Below, in pieces: positions 58,202 through 64,000 of a stretch of DNA of 64,000 nt. The stretch is from contig NTHE01000012.1 of assembly GCA_002551355.1 (NCBI GenBank), positions 1-64,000 on the forward strand, written 5' to 3'. The position numbers and the translations under genes are program-made. The stretch comes from Streptomyces sp. man185. GTDB lineage: Bacteria > Actinomycetota > Actinomycetes > Streptomycetales > Streptomycetaceae. The notes below the pieces were generated by a model. It was not told the origin of the DNA. It saw nothing but the letters and a program-made list of their open reading frames with translations, and did not search any database. Position 1 is the stretch's first letter. The number at the start of each line of letters is the position of its first letter.

Positions 58202-59194
58202 TCAGTCCCACGACTCGCGGGCGGCGGGCAGAGCGTCGATCTCCGCCAGGTCCCGGTCGTCCAGGACCACCCGCGCCGCCCCGGCGTTCTCCACCGCCCA
58301 GCGCTCCCGCTTCGCCCCCGGCACCGGCACCACATGCGGACCCTGGCGCAGCACCCAGGCCAGCGCGACCTGCGCCACGGTCGCCCCCCGGCGCTCCGCG
58401 ACCCGCCGCAGACCGGCCACCACCGGCTGGTTCGCCGCCATCACCTCGGCCGTGAAGCGCGGATGCCTGGCCCGCAGATCCTCCGGCTCGAAACCCTGCC
58501 CCGGCTTCAGCGTCCCGGTCAGATAACCGCTGCCCAGCGGCATCGCGGCCAGCAGCCCTACCCCCCGCGCCACGCACCAGGGCAGCAGCTCCGCCAGCGC
58601 CTCCCGCGACCACACCGACAGCTCCGCCTCGACGGCGCTGACCGGGAAGACCTGCTGGATGCGCTCCAACTGGCGGATCGTTCCCTCGAACAGGCTCTCG
58701 CCCGACCGGCGCGGAGCGCGCGCCCCAACGGCGCACAGCCCCAGCGAGCGCACCTTGCCCATGGTGACCAGCTCCGCCATCGCGCCCCAGGTCTCCTCCA
58801 CCGGCACCTCGGGGTCGGCCCGGTGCAGTTGGTACAGATCGATCACATCGGTTTGGAGCCGCCGCAGCGAGGCGTCACAGGCCCGCCGCACGTACCCCGG
58901 CCGGCCGTTCGCGACGACGTGCTGATCGCCCACCAGCAGCCCGCACTTCGTGGAGACGAACGCCTCCTCGCGGCGGCCCTTGAGCGCCCGCCCCACCAGC
59001 AGCTCATTGGTGAACGGCCCGTACATGTCCGCGGTGTCGAGCAGTCGGACGCCCGCGTCCAGCGCCGCGTGCACCGTCCGCACCGAACGGTCGCCGAGCT
59101 GCTGCGACGCGCTGTAACCCCAGCTCATCGGCATGCAGCCAAGACCGACCGCACCCACGGCAAGCCCCGCCGCCCCGATAGTCCTGCACTCCAA
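58202..59194 (-). CDS. Aldo/keto reductase
   Basis: A 330-residue NADPH-dependent oxidoreductase. The catalytic tetrad is visible as D53 and Y58 (LLDTADMYGP), K83 (STKCGLL) and H124 (YQLHRAD). Start: TTG at 59194 in front of ECRTIGAAGLAVGAVGLGCM, with GGGAGG about 10 nt upstream; the frame is open to 59497 but overlaps the divergent promoter and gene. The substrate is unknown. It is divergent from the hydroxyacid dehydrogenase gene. Confidence 0.92.
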   Translation of the reverse strand: MECRTIGAAGLAVGAVGLGCMPMSWGYSASQQLGDRSVRTVHAALDAGVRLLDTADMYGPFTNELLVGRALKGRREEAFVSTKCGLLVGDQHVVANGRPGYVRRACDASLRRLQTDVIDLYQLHRADPEVPVEETWGAMAELVTMGKVRSLGLCAVGARAPRRSGESLFEGTIRQLERIQQVFPVSAVEAELSVWSREALAELLPWCVARGVGLLAAMPLGSGYLTGTLKPGQGFEPEDLRARHPRFTAEVMAANQPVVAGLRRVAERRGATVAQVALAWVLRQGPHVVPVPGAKRERWAVENAGAARVVLDDRDLAEIDALPAARESWD

Positions 59195-59315
59195 CTCCCC
59201 GAACCCTCCCTTAGGACCCGTCCCGCGGTCACGGGGCCGCACCGCACCCAAAAGTAACCTCTGGCCTGCCCGGGTCTTTGCGCAGCCGTCCTGGAGCGCT
59301 CGCACACACGTCGCA

Positions 59316-59321
59316 TAGCCT
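59316..59321 (+). promoter_or_regulatory. -10 box of the 2-hydroxyacid dehydrogenase gene
   Basis: TAGCCT ends 7 nt before the ATG at 59329; no ribosome site, leaderless transcript likely. Confidence 0.5.
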
Positions 59322-59328
59322 CCTGACC

Positions 59329-60276
59329 ATGACTGCGACGACTGCCGACGTGTGGCTGCCCTTCCCGGCCGACGAGATCGACGGACTCCCTGAAGGGCCC
59401 AACTACCTCTTCTGGAACGGCGGCCCGGACTTCCCCGCCGATCCGGCCGACTGCGCCTACTACGTCGTTCCCTACATGCAGGGCCCCGAGGTCGCACAGC
59501 GCCCGCTCGCCTCGATGGGCTCCGTCCAGGTGGTGCAGACGCTCTCCGCCGGCATCGACCACGTGGAACCGGGCCTCGGACTGCTGCCCCCGGGGGTGCG
59601 GCTCTGCAACGCCAAGGGGGTGCACGAGGCGTCCACCGCCGAGCTGACGCTCGCGCTGATCCTGGCCTCCCTCCGCGGCTTCCCTGGGTTCGTCCACGGC
59701 CAGGACGAGGAGGAGTGGCGGTCCGGCTTCTACCCGGCGCTCGCCGACAAGTCCGTCCTCATCGTGGGATACGGCTCCATCGGCTCGGCCATCGAGGACC
59801 GGCTCGTCCCGTTCGAGTGCGCGCGGGTCGCACGCGTCGCGCGCTCCGCACGGACCACCGCACGCGGTCCCGTACGCACGCTCGACGATCTGCCCGCCCT
59901 GCTGCCCGAGGCCGACGTCGTGATCCTCTCCACCCCGCTGAACCCGTCCACGCAGGGGCTGGTGGGCGCCGACTTCCTCGCCGCGATGCCCGACGGCGCC
60001 CTCCTGGTCAACGTCGCCCGCGGCCAAGTCGTGGACACCAAGGCCCTGTTGTCCGAACTGGAATCCGGACGGCTGCGGGCCGCCCTCGATGTGACCGACC
60101 CGGAACCCCTGCCCCCCGGCCATCCTCTCTGGCATGCTCCGAATGTCTTGATCACGCCTCATGTGGGCGGCAGCACCTCGGCGTTCGAACCGCGCGCCAA
60201 GCGGCTGCTGGCCGCCCAGCTCACCCGGTTCGCCGCCGGGGAGCCGGTGCACAACGTCGTCACCACCACCGGCTGA
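59329..60276 (+). CDS. D-2-hydroxyacid dehydrogenase
   Basis: A 315-residue NAD(P)-dependent dehydrogenase. The nucleotide motif GYGSIG is at 147-152, catalytic Arg in VNVARGQ (R231), Glu/Asp in DVTDPEP and His in TPHVGG (H278). It reduces a 2-oxoacid to a D-hydroxyacid; the precise substrate cannot be told. It is followed by a 189-bp gap before the GGDEF gene, with an AT-richer promoter-like stretch at 60325-60400. Confidence 0.92.
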   Translation: MTATTADVWLPFPADEIDGLPEGPNYLFWNGGPDFPADPADCAYYVVPYMQGPEVAQRPLASMGSVQVVQTLSAGIDHVEPGLGLLPPGVRLCNAKGVHEASTAELTLALILASLRGFPGFVHGQDEEEWRSGFYPALADKSVLIVGYGSIGSAIEDRLVPFECARVARVARSARTTARGPVRTLDDLPALLPEADVVILSTPLNPSTQGLVGADFLAAMPDGALLVNVARGQVVDTKALLSELESGRLRAALDVTDPEPLPPGHPLWHAPNVLITPHVGGSTSAFEPRAKRLLAAQLTRFAAGEPVHNVVTTTG

Positions 60277-60465
60277 CCCGTCACCGCGGCCACGCTGCGG
60301 GGTGGTTCGGATGCACGCAGTGCCGTTCACCTCGCATTTCGTCACGGAGCGTAGAGAATCTATGGCCCTGAGTGACGGATCTGGTGTATCGTCCGATCCG
60401 GGGCGCTGCGCCGTGGAAGGGACGGCGCGGGGGGAGCATCGGAACGCGAGGGGGCGACGGGCGAT

Positions 60466-63400
60466 GTGCTGGCCATGGAGAGACGAGCCGACGCGGACGA
60501 GCGGGCGGTCGCGTTCGCCCGCGCCGCTGGAGCGCACCGCCCGCCGATGGCCGGATTCCTGCCCTGGAGCGGTGTCTTCGCAGAGGCCGTCCCCGCCGCG
60601 GAGCGAGCGGCGCCGGAGGGGTCCCGCGAGGAGCCAGGTCCCGGGGAGTGCGTGCCCGGCGGACCCGGGCCGGGGAGCCCCCCGGTGAGCGCGCTGGGGG
60701 CCCTGCTCGCCCCGCGGTCGGAGTCCGGCTCCACGGGGATGCGGTCCCGGATCCTGCTCGGCGTCGTCTGCGCGGGATATTCGGTGGGCGCGGCCGTCGG
60801 CTGGGGTTCACCCCAAGTCGCTCTCTTCATGGGGGACTTCGGCCTCGCCGCGGCAGCGCTGATCGCCGCGGTCTCCTGCTTCCTCTACGCACGGACGGGC
60901 GCGGGCCGGATGCGGCCCGCCTGGCTGCTGTTCTCGCTCTCCTCCCTCATGGCGGCCTGCGGAAACGCCGTCTGGGGCTGGTACGAGGTGATCCTCGGTG
61001 TCCCGGTGCCCACCCCCTCCCTCGCCGACGTCTTCTTCCTCTGCTTCGCGCCGCCCGCCATCGTCGGGCTGCTCGTGCTGGCCAAGCGGCCCGTCACCCG
61101 GGCCGGGTGGGTCTGCCTGGCGCTGGACGCCTGGCTGATCGGCGGCTCCCTGCTGACGCTCGCCTGGAGCCTCGCCCTCGCGCACACCACGCATCTGGCG
61201 GGCGTCCAGGACGCCAGCGTGGCGCCCGCGGCCCTGTCGCTGGCCTATCCGCTGCTCGACATCGTGCTCGTCTCGATGGTGCTCGCCCTGCACTTCCGCC
61301 GGGCCGGGGTGAACCGCTCCGCGGTGAACACCGCCATCGCCGCCCTGGCGCTCACCGTGCTGAGCGACGCGGTGTTCACCTCGCCGCTGCTGCGCTCCAC
61401 CTACCACTCGGGCCAACTGCTCGACGCCGGCTGGTTCGCCGGGTCGCTGCTCCTCGCCTACGCCCCCTGGGGCGCCCGGCGCGGAGCCCGGCCGGCCGCC
61501 CGCCCCGGACCCCCGCGCGCCATCGCCAGCCGCCCGATCGCCGGCTCCCTGGCCGCGCTGACCCCGTATCTCGCCGCCGCCGTCTGCACTCTGGGCATCC
61601 TGTACAACGTGGTCGAGGGCCGCCGGGTCGACCGGGTGGTGATCTTCACCGGCTGCACCGTCGTCCTGGCGCTGGTCGTCCGGCAGGGCATCATGCTTCT
61701 CGACAACATCTCCCTCACCCAGGAGCTGGCCCAGAAGGAGAACCACTTCCGCTCCCTGGTGCAGGGCTCCAGCGACGTCATCATGATCGCCGCGCCCAAC
61801 GGCACCCTGCGCTACGTCAGCCCCGCCGCCGCGGGGGTCTACGGGCGCGAGGCGGAGGGGCTCGTCGGCTCCGAGCTGTCCTCGATCATCCATCCCGACG
61901 ATCTCGGCCGGTTCGTCCACGAGGTGCGGCGCTTCCTCGCCGCGCCGCCCCACGAGGAGCCCACCACCCGCATCGAATGCCGTTTCCGCTCGGGCGCCGG
62001 CGACTGGCTCAACGTCGAGTCCACCGTCAACCGTCACCAGGGCGGCCTCCTGCTCAACAGCCGGGACGTCACCGAGCGGGTCAGGCTCCAGGCCCAGTTG
62101 CAGCACAACGCCGAGCACGACCCGCTCACCGACCTGCCCAACCGGGCCCTGTTCACCTCCCGGGTCCGCCAGGCGCTCGGCGGCCGGCGCGCGAGCGACC
62201 CCGGCACCGCCGTCCTCTTCATCGACCTGGACGGCTTCAAGCAGGTCAACGACACCATCGGCCACCAGGCGGGCGACGAACTGCTCATCCAGGCCGGCCG
62301 CCGCCTCCAGGACTCCGTCCGGGCGGGCGACACCGCCGCCCGGCTCGGCGGCGACGAGTTCGCCGCGCTCATCATGGGCGACGGCACCCGCGACCAGGGC
62401 GCCCGGGAGTACCAGGTCCACGAGATCGCCGACCGGCTGCGCCTCACCCTCTCCCAGCCCTACCGGATCGGCCCCAGCGAGGTCCGGGTGGCCGCCTCCA
62501 TCGGGGTGGCCTTCGCCGAGCCCGCAATCAGCCCCACCGACCTCATGCGCAACGCCGACCTCGCGATGTACCGCGCCAAGGCCGGCGGCAAGGACCGCGT
62601 CGAGCTGTACGCCCCGCAGATGCAGGCCGACGTCGTACGCCGCTCCGAGCTGGCCACCCGGCTGCGCACCGCCCTGCGCGACGGCGAGTTCGCCCTGCTG
62701 CACCAGCCCGTGGTCCACCTCGCCAGCGGGTCCGTCGCCGCCGTCGCCGCCCAGGCCCGCTGGCGCTCCGCCCAGGGCATCCTGTTCACCCCCGCCGAGT
62801 TCCTCCGGGTCTCCGGCGACGACGACCGCACCGCCGAGCTGGGCCGCTGGCTCCTGGAGGAGGCGGTGGCGCAGGCCGCCGACCGGGCCAGGGCCGGGCA
62901 TCCCGTCGCCGTCTCCGTCCGGCTCTCCGCGGCCCGGCTGCTGGACGCGGCCCCGCCCCTCGGCTCCATCGAGGCGCTGCTGACCCGCCACGGCCTGCCC
63001 TCCGGCGCCCTGATGATCGAGGTCGCCGACAGCGACCCACGCGTCTCCTTCGACGCCCTGGAGCAGCGCCTCGTGGCCCTGCGCCGACTCGGCGTACGAA
63101 TCGCGCTCGACGGCTTCGGCAGCGGTTTCGCGGCGATCAACGCGCTGCGCCGGCTCCCCATCGACGTACTGAAGCTCGACCGGAACCTGGTGGAGGGGGT
63201 GGTCGAATCGGCCAGGCTGCACAAGATCACCAGTGGCCTCCTGCGGATCGCCTGCGACCTCGGCCTCCAGTCCGTCGCCGACGGCGTCGACGTCCCCGAG
63301 CAGGTCCTCGCCCTGCGCGCCATGGGGTGTACCCACGGTCAGGGAATGGCCTTCTCCGGCCCGCTCGACGAGTACCGGCTGCGACGCGCCCTGGTCCGCG

Positions 63401-63507
63401 GGGAGTTCCCCGTACCGGGCATCCCGAGCCCCCGGCCGGTGCTGGCGGGCGGCTCGATCCCGCTGCTCACCGGATCACATGCTGAGACGCCCGTCCCACC
63501 CACTTGA
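60466..63507 (+). CDS. Membrane PAS-GGDEF-EAL diguanylate cyclase with degenerate EAL
   Basis: A 1013-residue protein. It has a disordered N-terminus, about ten membrane segments (95-410), a PAS domain (425-540), a GGDEF domain with intact motif at 628-632, and an RxxD inhibition site (R619-D622) five residues before it. In the EAL half the key motifs are lost: AQA replaces EAL, DGFGSGF replaces DDFGTGY, KLDRNL replaces KIDRSF, and ADGVD replaces AEGVE. So it should make c-di-GMP and be product-inhibited, with a non-catalytic EAL. From memory the position corresponds to S. coelicolor CdgD. Start GTG at 60466 (GAGGGGG upstream); ATG at 60475 is possible. Confidence 0.92.
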   Translation: MLAMERRADADERAVAFARAAGAHRPPMAGFLPWSGVFAEAVPAAERAAPEGSREEPGPGECVPGGPGPGSPPVSALGALLAPRSESGSTGMRSRILLGVVCAGYSVGAAVGWGSPQVALFMGDFGLAAAALIAAVSCFLYARTGAGRMRPAWLLFSLSSLMAACGNAVWGWYEVILGVPVPTPSLADVFFLCFAPPAIVGLLVLAKRPVTRAGWVCLALDAWLIGGSLLTLAWSLALAHTTHLAGVQDASVAPAALSLAYPLLDIVLVSMVLALHFRRAGVNRSAVNTAIAALALTVLSDAVFTSPLLRSTYHSGQLLDAGWFAGSLLLAYAPWGARRGARPAARPGPPRAIASRPIAGSLAALTPYLAAAVCTLGILYNVVEGRRVDRVVIFTGCTVVLALVVRQGIMLLDNISLTQELAQKENHFRSLVQGSSDVIMIAAPNGTLRYVSPAAAGVYGREAEGLVGSELSSIIHPDDLGRFVHEVRRFLAAPPHEEPTTRIECRFRSGAGDWLNVESTVNRHQGGLLLNSRDVTERVRLQAQLQHNAEHDPLTDLPNRALFTSRVRQALGGRRASDPGTAVLFIDLDGFKQVNDTIGHQAGDELLIQAGRRLQDSVRAGDTAARLGGDEFAALIMGDGTRDQGAREYQVHEIADRLRLTLSQPYRIGPSEVRVAASIGVAFAEPAISPTDLMRNADLAMYRAKAGGKDRVELYAPQMQADVVRRSELATRLRTALRDGEFALLHQPVVHLASGSVAAVAAQARWRSAQGILFTPAEFLRVSGDDDRTAELGRWLLEEAVAQAADRARAGHPVAVSVRLSAARLLDAAPPLGSIEALLTRHGLPSGALMIEVADSDPRVSFDALEQRLVALRRLGVRIALDGFGSGFAAINALRRLPIDVLKLDRNLVEGVVESARLHKITSGLLRIACDLGLQSVADGVDVPEQVLALRAMGCTHGQGMAFSGPLDEYRLRRALVRGEFPVPGIPSPRPVLAGGSIPLLTGSHAETPVPPT

Positions 63508-63540
63508 CACGTCGTGCGTGCTGGAGAGAGGGTCAATGCC

Positions 63541-63582
63541 ATGCGCACCCGAATTCTCGTACTTGGAAAGCGCGTCGGCTGA
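63541..63582 (+). CDS. ilvB leader peptide, 13 aa
   Basis: The ATG at 63541 follows GGAGAGAGGG. The peptide is MRTRILVLGKRVG. The run Ile-Leu-Val-Leu, with codons ATT CTC GTA CTT, makes ribosome stalling depend on branched-chain aminoacyl-tRNAs. CTT and GTA are rare in this genome, which sharpens the effect. It ends 45 nt before the terminator stem. Confidence 0.9.
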   Translation: MRTRILVLGKRVG

Positions 63583-63627
63583 AGCAGAGTCACTCCACGA
63601 CACTCTGCGGACCGCACCCGGCGCGCT

Positions 63628-63661
63628 CCCCTCGCTTGCCTCACGGCACGAGGGGTTTTTT
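63628..63661 (+). terminator. Attenuator terminator of ilvB
   Basis: CCCCTCG (63628-63634) pairs with CGAGGGG (63649-63655), with an inner TGCC/GGCA stem and a TCAC loop, followed by six T. It is the only classical intrinsic terminator with a T-tract seen in the window. It lies between the leader peptide and ilvB, so stalling on the leader should prevent its formation. Confidence 0.92.
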
Positions 63662-63731
63662 GTTGCACTGACACCTCTCAAAACGCTGCAAAACACCCGC
63701 GAAAACCCTCAGCTTCGAGAAGAGAATGCCG

Positions 63732-64000
63732 ATGACCGAGCAGGCCACCGGGGCCCACCACCCGCAGCCGCGCGCCCGTACCGGCGGACAGCCGTCCGTC
63801 ACCGTTGAGCACGTCACGGGCGCGCAGTCCCTCATCCGTTCTCTCGAGGAAGTCGGCGCCGACACGGTATTCGGCATCCCCGGCGGTGCGATCCTCCCCG
63901 CCTACGACCCGATGATGGACTCCACCCGGGTCCGCCACGTCCTGGTCCGCCACGAGCAGGGCGCCGGTCACGCCGCCACCGGGTACGCGCAGGCCACCGG
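63732..64000 (+). CDS. ilvB: Acetolactate synthase large subunit, 5' part
   Basis: The first 89 residues of the thiamine-diphosphate enzyme that starts valine, leucine and isoleucine synthesis. After a variable N-terminus the domain begins [20 protein letters not shown], then [13 protein letters not shown] and [13 protein letters not shown] with the catalytic Glu. The ATG at 63732 has GAAGAG 7 nt upstream; an in-frame ATG at 63726 is possible. Controlled by the attenuator directly upstream. The gene continues past the window edge. Confidence 0.96.
   Translation, partial: MTEQATGAHHPQPRARTGGQPSVTVEHVTGAQSLIRSLEEVGADTVFGIPGGAILPAYDPMMDSTRVRHVLVRHEQGAGHAATGYAQAT

Noticed and set aside
60277..60465. 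BldD-binding site upstream of the GGDEF gene
   Set aside because: No stretch fits the inverted-repeat spacing I know for BldD boxes, although regulation by BldD would be plausible.

Overview
The window is chromosomal DNA from a Streptomyces-type actinomycete. The support is very high G+C with a strong G/C bias at codon third positions, frequent GTG and TTG starts, TTA codons in only two genes, a streptogrisin-type protease, Tat substrates, LAL-type LuxR regulators and a characteristic housekeeping gene order. From memory (not checked), the order resembles the Streptomyces coelicolor chromosome around SCO5469-SCO5512: sdaA, glyA, gcvH, gcvT, SseB pair, peptide ABC transporter, cysteine desulfurase, mnmA, ligA, GGDEF-EAL protein, gatCAB, second GGDEF-EAL protein, ilvB. 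I see no rRNA, tRNA, insertion sequence, prophage or CRISPR array.

Left part (1-10.2 kb) is accessory in character. It holds the 3' part of an AAA+ ATPase gene, an arginine/ornithine antiporter plus arginine deiminase pair, a secreted chymotrypsin-fold protease, a remnant of a peptide-binding protein, a small orphan gene and a large LuxR/LAL regulator.

10.2-17.9 kb is a glycine/serine unit. sdaA, glyA, gcvH and gcvT are all on the minus strand, and gcvT is preceded by a tandem glycine riboswitch. Divergent to it are a P-loop protein and two tandem SseB-family genes. 17.7-24.1 kb has a small convergent gene and a five-gene peptide ABC transporter with a perfect 18-bp hairpin between the binding protein and the first permease.

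24.1-34.7 kb is mixed: a TRIC-type channel, a thioesterase, a frameshifted WYL regulator pseudogene, a MerR regulator with a DUF2268 protease, a TetR regulator divergent from small membrane proteins, a cysteine desulfurase, a Tat amidase, mnmA, a hydrolase and a DUF427 protein. 34.8-39.4 kb runs LOG, SDR, MetE-like and ligA on the plus strand; several of these have a -10 box so close to the start codon that leaderless transcripts are likely.

39.4-47 kb holds a GGDEF-EAL protein with an early TTA codon, preceded by two interlocked inverted repeats that could form a pseudoknot. It is followed by gatC-gatA-small gene-gatB, a very strong terminator and an ArsB/NhaD-type transporter that appears to start at CTG. 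47-59 kb has a Tat phospholipase C, an MMPL exporter, a GNAT enzyme, small proteins, a second LAL regulator, a frameshifted DUF6191 gene, a PQQ-type sugar dehydrogenase lipoprotein and an aldo/keto reductase. 59.3-64 kb ends with a 2-hydroxyacid dehydrogenase, a PAS-GGDEF-degenerate EAL protein with an I-site, and the ilvB attenuator (leader peptide plus terminator) with the start of ilvB.

The clearest regulatory systems are the glycine riboswitch, the branched-chain amino acid attenuator, and the two c-di-GMP proteins with opposite apparent catalytic profiles.
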